Below, piece after piece: positions 24,686 to 35,002 of a stretch of 64,000 nt of DNA. The stretch's first letter is position 1. Every line of letters starts with the position of its first letter. Both the position numbers and the translations under genes were made by a program. Origin of the DNA: Paraflavitalea sp. CAU 1676 (lineage in GTDB: Bacteria; Bacteroidota; Bacteroidia; Chitinophagales; Chitinophagaceae); NCBI RefSeq assembly GCF_029223285.1, contig NZ_JARHUJ010000001.1, positions 496,001 to 560,000 of the forward strand, given 5' to 3'. Below the pieces are notes generated by a model. That model was not told the origin of the DNA. It ran no database searches and saw only the letters and a program-made list of their open reading frames with translations.

Positions 24686-26752
24686 ATGAGCCAACATTCC
24701 AACAGGTTAAAAGACGAGAGCAGCCCATATTTGCTTCAACACGCCCACAATCCGGTCGATTGGTATCCATGGGGCGAAGAAGCCCTTCAAAGAGCCCGCA
24801 CAGAAAATAAGCCTATACTGGTTAGCATTGGTTATGCCGCCTGCCATTGGTGTCATGTAATGGAAAAAGAAAGCTTTGAGGACGAAGGCACGGCATCGGT
24901 CATGAACGAACATTTCATCAACATCAAGATCGATCGTGAAGAACGTCCCGATCTGGATCATATTTACATGGATGCGGTGCAGACGATGACCGGCAGCGGT
25001 GGATGGCCTTTAAACGTATTCCTGACGCCCGCAGGCAAGCCTTTTTACGGCGGCACCTATTTTCCTCCCCGCCCCGTTTATAACCGCCCTTCCTGGAAAG
25101 AAGTGCTGCAAGGAGTTGTTAACGCATACCGCGACAAACAGGAAGCTGTAGAATCGCAGGCCGATAACCTCACGCAGCACCTTGTACGCTCCAACGAATT
25201 TGGGATGCAGTCCGTCACTGAACTGGGCTCCGATCCCGGAACTGTCTTTACGCAGGAAAAGGTGCGCCTGATGTACGCTAACATCATGAAAACAGCCGAC
25301 CGCCTCGAGGGCGGGTTCGGTGGCGCTCCCAAATTTCCGCAAACCTTCACCATTCGCTTTTTGCTTCAGCATTGCTTCCACACGAAAAATGAGGAAGCAT
25401 TGCTACAGGCCTGCCTGAGCCTGGATAAAATGATACTGGGAGGTATATACGATCAGTTAGGCGGGGGCTTTGCCCGCTATGCTACCGACGGGGCCTGGCT
25501 GGTACCTCACTTCGAGAAAATGCTATACGATAATGCGCTGCTGGTGACGGTGCTTTGTGAGGCATTTCAACTGACCAAAAATCCGTTGTATGAACGGGCT
25601 ATCCGGCAAACGCTTTCGTTCGTGGAAAGGGAAATGTTGTCGCCCGAATATGGCTTCTATGCGGCGCTGGACGCCGACAGTGAAGGAGAAGAGGGGAGAT
25701 TTTATGTGTGGGACAAAGCCAACATTGATCAATTACTGGGGCAGGAAGCTCCCCTGTTTTGTGCGTTTTATGACGTTACGGAAGAAGGCAACTGGGAGCA
25801 TAAGACCATCCTGAATATCAAAGTGCCGCCGGCAGAATTTGCCTTGCAGCATGGTATCACGGAAGAAGAGTTATGGTCCCAAATGGACAAGTGCCGGGGT
25901 ATATTGATGCAGGCGCGTAACCGGCGTATCAGACCCCTGCTCGATGATAAGCAATTGCTGGGCTGGAATGCGTTGATGAACACGGCCTATAGCCAGGCAG
26001 CGGCAGCTCTGGGCAACGATCATTACCGGGAGGTAGCGGTGCGCAATATGGAGTTTTTACTTGCCCGATTCAAACATCCGGATGGATCTTTTCAACATAC
26101 TTACAAGGAAGGCGTGGCGCGGTTTCCAGCCTTTTTGGACGACTATTCTGCCCTGATTCAGGCATTGTTGCAGCTACAGGAGGTCACCGGTGATACCAGT
26201 TACCTGTATACGGCAAAAGGGCTGACAACCCATGTTCTCGATAACTTCAGTGAAGAGGAAACAGGTTTTTTCTACTTTACACCAACCGGAATGGCCGATA
26301 TTATCGTACGTAAAAAGGAAGTGTACGACGGGGCTGTTCCTTCGGGTAATGCAGTGATGGCCATGAATCTCTATTGCCTGGGTATCATTTTTGATGTGCC
26401 GGAGTGGCGAGAGAGGAGTGTCCGCATCTGTAGCCTGTTGCAACAAACGGTCAGTCGCTATCCGGGTTCATTTGGTGTCTGGGCCACCATGGTCCAGGCG
26501 CTCACTTTCGACATCCCGGAGATAGCGATTATTGGCGGGGATTTTGCAATGCTTCGCGCGGATGTCTTACGCCGGTTTATCCCTGTCCACGTACTTCAAT
26601 CCGCTCCCTCTGAACCCTCTAACCAAGATTTTCCATTACTGGGACACAAGCCTTATTCGACTGACGCAGCGATATTTCTGTGTCGGGGATACACTTGTCA
26701 ACAGCCTGTAAATGAAGCAGATGCATTGATTCGGCTTATGGGAACTGTGTAA
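24686..26752 (+). CDS. DUF255 thioredoxin-like domain protein (YyaL/SSP411 family)
   Basis: A 688-residue cytoplasmic protein. The N-terminus is the DUF255 thioredoxin fold, with the opening [21 protein letters not shown] and a redox-type CHWC motif at residues 54-57 in [40 protein letters not shown] follows, then a large alpha/alpha-barrel domain resembling glycosidase and N-acyl-glucosamine epimerase barrels. Members are found from bacteria to human (SPATA20), and their substrate is unknown. The gene stands alone: 99 bases follow hemD and 144 bases precede gldK, so it is probably transcribed separately. Length and motifs are complete. Confidence 0.9.
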   Translation: MSQHSNRLKDESSPYLLQHAHNPVDWYPWGEEALQRARTENKPILVSIGYAACHWCHVMEKESFEDEGTASVMNEHFINIKIDREERPDLDHIYMDAVQTMTGSGGWPLNVFLTPAGKPFYGGTYFPPRPVYNRPSWKEVLQGVVNAYRDKQEAVESQADNLTQHLVRSNEFGMQSVTELGSDPGTVFTQEKVRLMYANIMKTADRLEGGFGGAPKFPQTFTIRFLLQHCFHTKNEEALLQACLSLDKMILGGIYDQLGGGFARYATDGAWLVPHFEKMLYDNALLVTVLCEAFQLTKNPLYERAIRQTLSFVEREMLSPEYGFYAALDADSEGEEGRFYVWDKANIDQLLGQEAPLFCAFYDVTEEGNWEHKTILNIKVPPAEFALQHGITEEELWSQMDKCRGILMQARNRRIRPLLDDKQLLGWNALMNTAYSQAAAALGNDHYREVAVRNMEFLLARFKHPDGSFQHTYKEGVARFPAFLDDYSALIQALLQLQEVTGDTSYLYTAKGLTTHVLDNFSEEETGFFYFTPTGMADIIVRKKEVYDGAVPSGNAVMAMNLYCLGIIFDVPEWRERSVRICSLLQQTVSRYPGSFGVWATMVQALTFDIPEIAIIGGDFAMLRADVLRRFIPVHVLQSAPSEPSNQDFPLLGHKPYSTDAAIFLCRGYTCQQPVNEADALIRLMGTV

Positions 26753-26896
26753 AACTTATTCTTTTTTGGGATACAATAATCTGGTTTCAGACGTCGTTTA
26801 TTCCTATGCTGGAGTTCTGTATTGCAGTTCTAAAAAATAAATTCTAAACTTGTGATGAAGTCGGTAAAACATTATTTTTGCCCAATACCCTTTAAT

Positions 26897-28180
26897 ATGA
26901 TGAAAATGAAAAACCTATCCGCCTTAACAGCAGTGGTGGCAATGGTTTCCTTTGCCACTGGTTGTAAGCTCGGAGGCAAGTCTAAAGGTTTGCCGAATGA
27001 TGGCCAGCTCTATGGAGTATCGCCGGCAAGCAAGTACAACCTGACCAAGCCGCCGGGGATGGTGTATATCCCACCTGGAACTTTCCACATGGGCCCCAGC
27101 GACGAAGACGTAAACTACGCCTACACTGCAAAGAACAAACAGATCTCCATCAACGGCTTCTGGATGGATGCTACTGAAATTACCAACAATGAATACCGCC
27201 AGTTTGTGCAATGGGTCCGTGACTCCATTGGCGCTGTGAGGTTGCAATATGGTAAAGAAGTAGATGGCGTTTTCCTGATCGATTGGAAAAAAGCCAAGAC
27301 CATCAAGTGGAACGACAAGGCCACCGTTGAGAAGATCGATCAGATGATCCTGACGCCTGAGAACCGGGTGTTCGGTAAAAAAGACCTGGATCCTTCCAAA
27401 CTGATCTATCACTCCGAAATATTCGACCTGAAGGAGGCTGCTCGTCGGGAGAATGCGAATATTCCACGCTCTAAGTTCATTATCAAGAAAGATGAGCGCA
27501 TCTATCCCGATACCCTTATCTGGATCCGCGATTTCAGCTATTCTTACAATGAGCCGATGACAAAGCGTTATTTCTCTCACCCTGCCTTCGGCAATTATCC
27601 TGTAGTGGGTGTTAGCTGGAAGCAGGCTACTGCCTTCTGCGAGTGGAGAACGCAATACCTCAATTCATTTCTGGAGAGCAAGAAAAGGCCTACCGAGTCT
27701 GATTTCCGCCTGCCTACAGAGGCCGAGTGGGAATACGCAGCCCGTGGTGGTCGCTCTCAATCGATGTTCCCCTGGGGTAACTATTACCTGAGAAACAAGA
27801 AAGGATGTCTGCTGGCCAACTTTAAACCTGGTCGCGGTAACTATCCCGAAGATGGTGGTTTCTACACCGTACGTGCCGATGCTTACTGGCCCAACGACTT
27901 TGGTCTGTATTGCATGGCGGGTAACGTAGCCGAGTGGACCTCCTCCATGTATTACGAAGGTGCTTACAACTTCCAACACGATATGAACCCCGACATTCGT
28001 TTCAATGCGAATGACGCCGATCCTCCCCGTATGAAACGCAAAGTGATTCGTGGCGGTAGCTGGAAAGATGTGGGTTATTACCTGCAAACCAGCACCCGTA
28101 ACTACGAATACATGGACACTGCTAAGTCTTACATCGGCTTCCGTTGTGTAATTGACTTACCTCCTATGCAGAAAAAATAA
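26897..28180 (+). CDS. gldK: Gliding motility lipoprotein GldK (type IX secretion)
   Basis: An outer-membrane-associated lipoprotein that forms the periplasmic GldK/GldN (PorK/PorN) ring of the type IX secretion system. The start at ATG 26897 gives a signal peptide with lipobox SFATGC near residue 23; the upstream ATG at 26852 would bury it. The mature part is an SUMF1/FGE-like domain, recognised by MVYIPPGTFHMGPSDED, FWMDATEITNNEYRQFV, RLPTEAEWEYAARGG and VIRGGSWKD. It is the first gene of a gldKLMN block in the canonical order, which in this phylum encodes the core motor and ring of the T9SS. Gliding cannot be inferred with certainty, since many non-gliding species also have these genes. 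Confidence 0.96.
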   Translation: MMKMKNLSALTAVVAMVSFATGCKLGGKSKGLPNDGQLYGVSPASKYNLTKPPGMVYIPPGTFHMGPSDEDVNYAYTAKNKQISINGFWMDATEITNNEYRQFVQWVRDSIGAVRLQYGKEVDGVFLIDWKKAKTIKWNDKATVEKIDQMILTPENRVFGKKDLDPSKLIYHSEIFDLKEAARRENANIPRSKFIIKKDERIYPDTLIWIRDFSYSYNEPMTKRYFSHPAFGNYPVVGVSWKQATAFCEWRTQYLNSFLESKKRPTESDFRLPTEAEWEYAARGGRSQSMFPWGNYYLRNKKGCLLANFKPGRGNYPEDGGFYTVRADAYWPNDFGLYCMAGNVAEWTSSMYYEGAYNFQHDMNPDIRFNANDADPPRMKRKVIRGGSWKDVGYYLQTSTRNYEYMDTAKSYIGFRCVIDLPPMQKK

Positions 28181-28323
28181 TCTTCTGCTTACGGGTACTT
28201 TACTGGCTGCTTAACACGTTAATTGATGCTGGTGCTCAGCACCGAATCAAGATTGTATAGTATTGTTTTTCCAATTTTAACCCTATAAAAATCCGTTTTC
28301 TAACCATTTAAACAATTTAAATT

Positions 28324-29094
28324 ATGGCTGGAGTTTCTAAATCAACCGAAAGAGTGGTGAATGTAGTAGTTTGTATGGGCGCTGCTATCGTAATCTTTGG
28401 TGCCTGGCAAAAAATTACTCACCAGGCGCTTGCTGACTTCTTCTTAACAGCCGGCCTTATAACTGAAGCTGTTATCTTCATCGTGTATGCGATCTTACCT
28501 CCTCCGGGATCAGAAATGCATGCATTGGCTGAAGCATTACCAAAACTGGCTGGCGGTGCTGGCTCCGCAGGAAACCCGGCTCTCGACAAGATGGATAAAA
28601 TGCTCCAGGAAGCAGACATTACTCCTGCTAACCTGAGCAAGCTGAGCGATGGCTTTAAAAAACTCGGAACTTCTGTTGATAAGATCGCCGAAGTATCTGA
28701 TGTGGTAAAAGCTACCAGCGATTATTCCAAGAAAACTTCAGAAGCTGCTGCAGCACTGGAATCAATGAAGAATGCCTATCAGGGAGCTACTGCTACCATT
28801 ACGCACTTTAACCACGCTGCCGACAGCACTAAACAATTCCATGAGCAGGTTCAGGTGCTGACCAAGAACTTAGGTTCTTTGAATGCCATCTATGAACTGG
28901 AACTGCAGGACACCAACAATCACCTGAAAGCGATGAACACCTTCTACAGCAACCTGGCTGAGGCTTCTCAGACCATGAAGGGTAGCGTAGATGATGCCAA
29001 GAAAGCACATGAGCAAATTGCCAAACTGTCGGGCAACCTGAGTAGCCTGAACACGATCTACGGCAACATGCTGAATGCAATGCAAGGCCGCTAA
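28324..29094 (+). CDS. gldL: Gliding motility/T9SS motor protein GldL
   Basis: A 256-residue inner-membrane protein. It forms with GldM the proton-driven motor that powers type IX secretion and gliding. Two transmembrane helices occupy about residues 15-28 and 36-58. A predominantly helical cytoplasmic C-terminus rich in Ala, Lys and Ser contains several LSSLNTIY-type repeats near the end. The conserved glutamate in the second helix (LITEAVIFIVY) fits the proton-path residue of the family. It lies 143 bases after gldK and 82 bases before gldM in the same direction. A small GGTGC hairpin is seen in the gldK-gldL gap. Confidence 0.95.
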   Translation: MAGVSKSTERVVNVVVCMGAAIVIFGAWQKITHQALADFFLTAGLITEAVIFIVYAILPPPGSEMHALAEALPKLAGGAGSAGNPALDKMDKMLQEADITPANLSKLSDGFKKLGTSVDKIAEVSDVVKATSDYSKKTSEAAAALESMKNAYQGATATITHFNHAADSTKQFHEQVQVLTKNLGSLNAIYELELQDTNNHLKAMNTFYSNLAEASQTMKGSVDDAKKAHEQIAKLSGNLSSLNTIYGNMLNAMQGR

Positions 29095-29176
29095 TTAAAT
29101 GGTGATCCAAAGTCCCGTATCCGTGAATCTAAGAAGCTCCGTAAATCGAATTGTTTAAACTGAAAAACCTAAATCT

Positions 29177-30760
29177 ATGGGTTTACCCAAAGAGCCCCGA
29201 CAGAAGATGATCAACATGATGTACCTGGTGCTAACAGCGCTCCTGGCACTCAACGTATCATCTGAAATCCTCAATGCATTTAAAGTTGTAAATGTCAGCA
29301 TTGATAACTCCATTGCTGTAATCAACGATAAGAATAAAGTAACCTACGAATCTTTCGACGCTAAGAAGAAGGATCCCCAAACAGCCGCCAAAGCAGCTAT
29401 CTGGGCTCCTAAAGCCGAAGAAGTAAAGAAGATTACTGCCGATCTGTTCAACTACATCGAAGGTCTGAAGCTGGATGTGAAGAAGAAGTCCAAGCTCGAG
29501 ATCAAGGATGGTGTTGAGCACTATTCGGAAGATAACCTGGATGCGCCTACTGCCCTGATGGACAAGGAAGGCAAAGGAAAGGAACTCTACGACAAGCTGA
29601 CCGCCTACAAAAAGAATGTGATCGGCGTGTTGAAGCCCGAAGAATTTGCTGACAATCCAGCCATGCAGGCTCAGTTGAAAAAGGATATCGATGGATTCAA
29701 CAAGACTATCCCCATCAACATGAATGTGCCTAAGAGCCAGAGCGGTAAAGAGTATAGCAATGATGCGAAAGGTTGGACTACCAACTACTTCCACATGACG
29801 CCTACTGTAGCAGCTTTGACCATCCTGGGTAAATTCCAGAATGATATCAAGAGCACAGAAGCCCAAATGGTAGATTACCTGCACAACCAGATCGGATCGG
29901 TTAAGATCGTATTCGACCAGTTCCAGGCTATCGCGCAAGCTAATACCAGCTATGCAATGCCCGGCGACGCGATCGAGATCACCGCTGGTGTAGGTGCCTT
30001 CAGTGCCGCAGCGAAGCCTAAGATCTTTATCAACGGCGCAGCTCAAACACTGGATGCCGATGGTACTGCTAAATTCAAGACTACCGCCAGCGGAACCGGT
30101 GACCATGCTGTAGACGTGCGCATCGAATACGCCAAGCCCGACGGCTCTATCGCTACCGTAAATAAGAAAGTTAACTATACAGTAGGTATCCCTTCAGGCG
30201 CCTCAGTGTTCCTCGAAAAGATGAACGTGCTGTATGTTGGAGTTGACAACCCGCTCACCATCTCCGGTGGTAGCGTAGGTAGCGAGAAAGTAAAGGTTAG
30301 CTTCTCCGGTGGCGCGCCTGTTACCCGTAAAAGCGGCGATAGCTACTCCATCAAGCCAACTGCTCCCGGTATGGCCAAGATCAATGTGGTTGCTGATGGT
30401 AAGCCATTCGAGTTCCCGATGCGGGTTAAATTCCTGCCTCCTCCCACAGCATTCGTAGGAACCAAGAAATCTGGCTCTATCTCTTCTGCCGAGCTGAAAG
30501 CTATCGGTGCAGTGATCGCCAAGCTTGATTCCGACTTCGAAGCACCCTACAAAGTAGTTAGCTACAAAGTAGGTGCGGTTGGAGGTCCTATCCAGATCTA
30601 CGCCGAAGCTGTTAACAGCGGCAACCGTTGGTCTGGTCCTGCAGAATCACTGATCAGCCGAACTGGTCCTGGTACCCGCTTATTCTTTGATGCGATCCAG
30701 GTAGTAGGTCCCGACGGAAGACAACAGGAGATTCCAAGCATGGTGTTCCAGCTTAAATAA
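29177..30760 (+). CDS. gldM: Gliding motility/T9SS motor protein GldM
   Basis: A 527-residue single-pass inner-membrane protein. The N-terminal cytoplasmic segment GLPKEPRQKMINMMYLVLTALLALNVSSEIL contains the transmembrane helix (about residues 14-32). Four periplasmic domains then span the periplasm towards the GldK/GldN ring; the C-terminal Ig-like domains are recognised by MNVLYVGVDNPLTI and the last by VVGPDGRQQEIPSMVF. The family length is about 510-530 residues, so this copy is complete. It lies directly before gldN, 23 bases apart, and is highly likely to be cotranscribed with gldK, gldL and gldN. Confidence 0.96.
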   Translation: MGLPKEPRQKMINMMYLVLTALLALNVSSEILNAFKVVNVSIDNSIAVINDKNKVTYESFDAKKKDPQTAAKAAIWAPKAEEVKKITADLFNYIEGLKLDVKKKSKLEIKDGVEHYSEDNLDAPTALMDKEGKGKELYDKLTAYKKNVIGVLKPEEFADNPAMQAQLKKDIDGFNKTIPINMNVPKSQSGKEYSNDAKGWTTNYFHMTPTVAALTILGKFQNDIKSTEAQMVDYLHNQIGSVKIVFDQFQAIAQANTSYAMPGDAIEITAGVGAFSAAAKPKIFINGAAQTLDADGTAKFKTTASGTGDHAVDVRIEYAKPDGSIATVNKKVNYTVGIPSGASVFLEKMNVLYVGVDNPLTISGGSVGSEKVKVSFSGGAPVTRKSGDSYSIKPTAPGMAKINVVADGKPFEFPMRVKFLPPPTAFVGTKKSGSISSAELKAIGAVIAKLDSDFEAPYKVVSYKVGAVGGPIQIYAEAVNSGNRWSGPAESLISRTGPGTRLFFDAIQVVGPDGRQQEIPSMVFQLK

Positions 30761-30783
30761 TAACTTATTAAATATCAGGGATA

Positions 30784-31827
30784 ATGAAGAACCGTATTAT
30801 CAAAATGTGTTTGCTGCTCACAGTGATGGCATTCGCTACGGCCGAAGCCGATGCGCAGGCTAAGAAACCCAGCAGGACCACTAAAAAGCGGACAACCACT
30901 GCAAAAAAAGGTGCAACCACCAACAGGAATGCGACTGCCAACAATGCAGCCATAACTCCCCCGGTGGACACCGTAAAACCTGCGCCCGTCGTTCCGATGG
31001 CGGATATTAAACTACCAACGATCAAAAGATCATTGCGTAATGACAATGCCATCGAAAGGCAACTGGTAAAAGACCGTTTTCCCCTTGCCTACGAGCACAT
31101 TCGCGAAGATGATGCGGCCTTCATGCAGCGTGTATGGAGAGAGATCGACGTGCACGAAAAGATAAACCTTCCATTTGTGTACAAAGCAGATGGCGACCAG
31201 GGCAACCAGCGGTTTATCAATATCTTGCTGAGCGCTATCAAAAATGACAGCATTACAGCATTTTCTGCCGACGATGACCGTTTTACCACGCCGATGACCT
31301 ATGCCCAGATCTCTGAAAATCTGGTTGCTAAGCCAAAGTCTATCCAGGTTCCTGATCTGGCGCAAGACCCCGATGGGTCCAAAGGCATCATGCGCGATAC
31401 CGTGATCATCGACGAATTCAATCCTGATAAAGTTGAAAGATACTGGATCAAGGAAGACTGGGTGTTCGACAAGGAATCCTCCAGGATGCACGTTCGTATC
31501 CTTGGTATTGCGCCCCTGAAAACGATCACCAACGAAGACGGTTCATTCCGTGACGTTTCTCCGGTTTTCTGGGTGTATTACCCCGATCTGCGGCCCATTT
31601 TTGCCAAACACGAAGTGTACAATGGTAAGAACTACGGTGCCCGCATGAGCTGGGAAGAATTGTTCGAAAGCCGCATGTTCGCCAGCCGGATCATCAAATC
31701 AACTATCAGTAATCCCAACGATGAATTCATTAAATCATACATTAAAGATCCCATCCTGGCCTTGTTAGAAGGCGAGAATGTACGCGAAAAGATCTTTAAT
31801 TATGAGCAGGATCTCTGGTCCTATTAA
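30784..31827 (+). CDS. gldN: Gliding motility/T9SS ring protein GldN
   Basis: A 347-residue periplasmic protein that forms the ring with GldK under the outer membrane. The signal peptide (residues 1-23, ending ADAQA) is followed by a basic, low-complexity linker (lysine, arginine, threonine and asparagine, residues 25-60). The conserved domain follows, with EDDAAFMQRVWREIDVHEKINL, YWIKEDWVFDKESSRMHVRILGIAPL and FESRMFASRIIKSTISNP. It is the last gene of the gldKLMN block, followed by a clear terminator. The basic linker is longer than usual by eye, but its role is unknown. Confidence 0.95.
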   Translation: MKNRIIKMCLLLTVMAFATAEADAQAKKPSRTTKKRTTTAKKGATTNRNATANNAAITPPVDTVKPAPVVPMADIKLPTIKRSLRNDNAIERQLVKDRFPLAYEHIREDDAAFMQRVWREIDVHEKINLPFVYKADGDQGNQRFINILLSAIKNDSITAFSADDDRFTTPMTYAQISENLVAKPKSIQVPDLAQDPDGSKGIMRDTVIIDEFNPDKVERYWIKEDWVFDKESSRMHVRILGIAPLKTITNEDGSFRDVSPVFWVYYPDLRPIFAKHEVYNGKNYGARMSWEELFESRMFASRIIKSTISNPNDEFIKSYIKDPILALLEGENVREKIFNYEQDLWSY

Positions 31828-31847
31828 GATTATCGATAATGTTTAAC

Positions 31848-31885
31848 AAAGGCACCGTAGTTTTACGGTGCCTTTTGTTTTTTAT
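31848..31885 (+). terminator. Rho-independent terminator of gldKLMN
   Basis: A GC-rich stem AAAGGCACCGT/ACGGTGCCTTT is followed by TTGTTTTTTATTT, 20 bases after the gldN stop codon. Confidence 0.9.
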
Positions 31886-32031
31886 TTCAGGAACTACGTA
31901 ACCCGTTAAAAATGAGGATAATCCTAGTCAATAAAGAGGAAGATTTTTTTTTAAAATACCCAGTATCAGGTATTGTTTTGTGGGTTTGATTCACTATTTT
32001 TACAATGGTTTTTCATAGGATATTGGATTTT

Positions 32032-32068
32032 AAAAACGGGGCTGGATTTCTATCCGGGCCCCTTTTTT
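32032..32068. terminator. Terminator for the MBL hydrolase gene, possibly bidirectional
   Basis: GGGGC and GGAT pair with ATCC and GCCCC around a 4-base loop, with T/A-rich flanks on both sides. It lies about 85 bases after the stop of the minus-strand MBL gene. The rest of the 326-base gldN-to-MBL gap is AT-rich and holds no gene that I can see. Confidence 0.65.
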
Positions 32069-32153
32069 ATTATATCCATTTATCATGTATCCTGCGGGGT
32101 TTTACGTTGTACTATTGCGGAATTCACGATGAGTATATTTGTAGATCATCACG

Positions 32154-32891
32154 CTAAAAGTTCCACACAGGATTCTTAACATCATGATAGAATAAGAAAG
32201 TCCACTTCTCTTCTTCACCTTGTTTCCACCATTGCTGACGCAACTCCATACACTTTTTACCATCGTAATCGTATTTGGCCACAAAACGGCTGCGCATTTG
32301 TTGTAGTTGTGGCGCATCGTCACCGCCAAAAAAGACCCTTTCTCCTCCATCCACAATCCAGTAAACCTGGTGCCAGGGACTATGCGCAGCGGTGACCTCA
32401 TATTTGATGTAGCCGTCAATGACCCCATTTCCATCAAGCCAGGTAACCTGTGGTGAGTTGCGCAATGGTTCGAGTTCTTCGGGTATATAGGAGGGAAAGC
32501 CTTTCTCGAAGGCAAATTCAAACTCTTTGCGTTGTACGTAATAGGTGGCACGGGGAAAACTCAGACCAGTATTTCCGCCCGCAGCATGGCTAACACCGCC
32601 TGCATGGTCCTTGTGCAGATGGGTCATCAGCACTTTGGTCACATCCGAAGGGTTGATGCCATGGTTACTGAGGTTTTCATGCAATTGCAGTCTGCCCGAA
32701 GGTGTCGTAAAACCCAGTCCGGTATCCAGCAACAAAACATCTTCGGAGGTGATCACTACAAAAGGTTGTACTTCTACCAGCAAACTACCGGTAGGGCGCT
32801 CCTGCAACTCGTCGGTGGAGGTATCAAAGGGTACAAAAAGTTTCGTCTTGTCGATCGTGAAAGTGCCTTCGCTGAGGGGAATAATTTTCAT
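32154..32891 (-). CDS. MBL-fold metallo-hydrolase
   Basis: A 245-residue cytoplasmic protein with the metallo-beta-lactamase superfamily motif THLHKDHAGG (H91, H93, D95, H96). Further metal ligands probably lie in TAAHSPWHQVYW (the histidine near 180) and FLFYHD near the end, and the product-type DTGLG motif is at residues 56-60. It resembles AHL-lactonase or quorum-quenching-type and general esterase MBL proteins; a substrate cannot be assigned from the sequence. It stands alone, with 119 bases to the last gene of the cell-shape operon, and is oriented the same way. A terminator lies downstream. Confidence 0.85.
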   Translation of the reverse strand: MKIIPLSEGTFTIDKTKLFVPFDTSTDELQERPTGSLLVEVQPFVVITSEDVLLLDTGLGFTTPSGRLQLHENLSNHGINPSDVTKVLMTHLHKDHAGGVSHAAGGNTGLSFPRATYYVQRKEFEFAFEKGFPSYIPEELEPLRNSPQVTWLDGNGVIDGYIKYEVTAAHSPWHQVYWIVDGGERVFFGGDDAPQLQQMRSRFVAKYDYDGKKCMELRQQWWKQGEEEKWTFLFYHDVKNPVWNF

Positions 32892-33010
32892 CCGTAGATT
32901 TTTACTGTTAAGGGACCAATAGGAACGCCCATTAACAGGCCCCGCTTGTTATATGTTGACAAGGCGTTCAGGGTGCAAATTTGCGGGTTATTTTTCGATC
33001 TGCATGGCAT

Positions 33011-34996
33011 TTAACGCCTGTGGGCAAAGAGATATCGTCGGATATAGCTGCTGTCTTTGGTAAATTTAAACCATTGAAAGGCTCTTACTGAATCTTCCTT
33101 ATATTGTAACCTGGGCAGGTAGGAGGGCATAAGGTCCAATCCGGCGATACGGTCTGCTTCTTTTATCCGGTCGGTACGCAGTGTGTCGTTGATGTATTTT
33201 TCAACCATCAGGGAAGCGATCGGGGCAGCAGCGGTGGCGCCTGTACCGCCATTTTCGATCACTACGGCTATTGCAATGACCGGGTTTTCGCGGGGGGCAA
33301 AACATACGAACATAGAGTTATCCTTCAACTCGATCACCTTGCCATCCAGCACCGTCTTATTTTGCGCGGTTCCGGTTTTTGCGCAAATATTAATACCGGG
33401 GATCTTCGCAACCCGCGCTGTACCCTGATCCACTACATCCTGCATACCACTGATCACTACCTCATACAGGTCGTCTGAAATATGGGTCAGCACTTCATGC
33501 CTGAAAAGGTATTTATTCTGCAGGGCTGTATCCTGACTGTGATTACCCGCAATTGATTTAACGAAGTGGGGTATGTAGTAATAGCCTTTGTTGGCTACGA
33601 TGCAAATGGCATTGGCCATTTGGATGGGCGTAACCGTCATTTTATCCTGCCCTATACCAAGGCCGCCACCGGTCATGGTGCAGGAATTCCAGGAGCCGCG
33701 GTATTCCTTGTCGTATTGGCTGGTGTCGGGAATATTGCCGGCATTCTCACTGGGCAGGTCTACACCAATGCGATGCCCTAGTCCAAATGCGGTCATGTAC
33801 TCTTTCCATTGTGTGAGCCCCTTGCGTGGATTGCGGTATGTAGGATTGTCGATCGTTCGCTTTAATATGTCTGAAAAGAAAGAATTGCACGACCAGGCAA
33901 TGGCCTGCCGCAGATTGGTGGCATGCCCTGCCCATTTTTCCATACATTTTACCGGTCTGTTACAACCGAAATAGGCACCGTGGCAATCGTAGCCGCTGGC
34001 GGGCGTGATGAGGCCTTCTTCCAGCGCCACCAGTGCGCCAAGCGGCTTGTAGGTGGAGCCGGCGGGATATTGCCCCCTGATACCCCGGTTATATAACGGG
34101 CGGGCAACATCCAATGCGAGATGGCCATAGTTCTGCTGTTTGTCGGGCCCCGTTAGGTTGTTGGGATCATAGCTGGGGCCTGAAGTCATCGCGAGTATGC
34201 CTCCGGTTTTGGGATCAAGGGCAACAATGGCGCCTACTTTATGAGCGATCAGTTTCTCGGCCAGCTGCTGCAGCTCAATATCGAGATAGGTGTGCAGATT
34301 GCGGCCTGCCACAGCAGCGGTATCAAGGCGCCCTTGTTCATAGCTGCCGACAAGCCGGTTGCGGTTGTCTTTGATCATGTACTGTACGCCGCGCTGTCCC
34401 ATGAGCACTTGTTCGTAATAAGATTCAAGGCCGGTGATACCTGTGTAATCGCCCATGTGGTAGTATCCTTTGGAACGTCGGATGACAGTTGAGTCGGCTT
34501 CGCCGATATAGCCCAGAATATGGGCGGCTGCATGGTAGGGATATACGCGTACGGGACGCTCTACGAGCGCAAAGCCGGGAAATTTCCAGATGCTTTCCTC
34601 GAGCTGCGCATGTAACTCAGGCGTCAACAGATCTTCGAAGATGGATGGACGATAGGGACCATTCTTAAAGCGGGCTTCCAGCATCCGCTTTTTGTATTCG
34701 GCGGTATCGATACCGAGTATTGCACAAAGCCCGGCAGTATCCGTTTGCCTCGCTTCACTGGGCGTTACCACGAGGTCGTACATAATAGTGTTGTTGAGAA
34801 TGGCCCGTCCCTTCCGGTCGAAGATGATGCCCCGGTCCGGATAACGTACTTTGGGAAATACGGCATTGTCCATGGCAAGTTGCTCGTACTTGCCCGAGAA
34901 GACCTGGAGATACAGCAGTTGGATAAGGATCACCAGGAAAATGCCGCCGAAAATGATTTTTACTACTGTACTACGCGATTGGTTGAAAAGGGCCAT
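33011..34996 (-). CDS. Penicillin-binding protein 2, second copy (paralogue)
   Basis: A 661-residue inner-membrane transpeptidase. One N-terminal anchor (residues 11-31) is followed by the PBP dimerisation domain and then the transpeptidase domain with all three motifs: S314 in GSTYK, S369-C-N, and K540-TGT. It looks functional. The first 120 residues are about 85% identical by eye to the copy encoded at 36345-38423, and the N-terminal 340 residues align without gaps. It follows rodA by 6 bases on the same strand. The arrangement mrdA-rodA-mrdA therefore looks like a tandem duplication. It lacks the Pro-Phe-rich tail of the other copy. Cysteines near 338, 345 and 351 before the SxN motif are common in this phylum's PBP2. 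Confidence 0.93.
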   Translation of the reverse strand: MALFNQSRSTVVKIIFGGIFLVILIQLLYLQVFSGKYEQLAMDNAVFPKVRYPDRGIIFDRKGRAILNNTIMYDLVVTPSEARQTDTAGLCAILGIDTAEYKKRMLEARFKNGPYRPSIFEDLLTPELHAQLEESIWKFPGFALVERPVRVYPYHAAAHILGYIGEADSTVIRRSKGYYHMGDYTGITGLESYYEQVLMGQRGVQYMIKDNRNRLVGSYEQGRLDTAAVAGRNLHTYLDIELQQLAEKLIAHKVGAIVALDPKTGGILAMTSGPSYDPNNLTGPDKQQNYGHLALDVARPLYNRGIRGQYPAGSTYKPLGALVALEEGLITPASGYDCHGAYFGCNRPVKCMEKWAGHATNLRQAIAWSCNSFFSDILKRTIDNPTYRNPRKGLTQWKEYMTAFGLGHRIGVDLPSENAGNIPDTSQYDKEYRGSWNSCTMTGGGLGIGQDKMTVTPIQMANAICIVANKGYYYIPHFVKSIAGNHSQDTALQNKYLFRHEVLTHISDDLYEVVISGMQDVVDQGTARVAKIPGINICAKTGTAQNKTVLDGKVIELKDNSMFVCFAPRENPVIAIAVVIENGGTGATAAAPIASLMVEKYINDTLRTDRIKEADRIAGLDLMPSYLPRLQYKEDSVRAFQWFKFTKDSSYIRRYLFAHRR

Positions 34997-35002
34997 AAAT
35001 CA

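Noticed and set aside
26852-26896. Upstream ATG for gldK
   Set aside because: It would add 15 residues before the signal peptide and place the lipobox too far from the N-terminus.
28229-28241. A small GGTGC hairpin between gldK and gldL
   Set aside because: Five base pairs and no T run; too weak to call a terminator.
29258-30106. A 282-codon minus-strand frame opposite gldM
   Set aside because: A shadow of gldM; the real gene has all family motifs.
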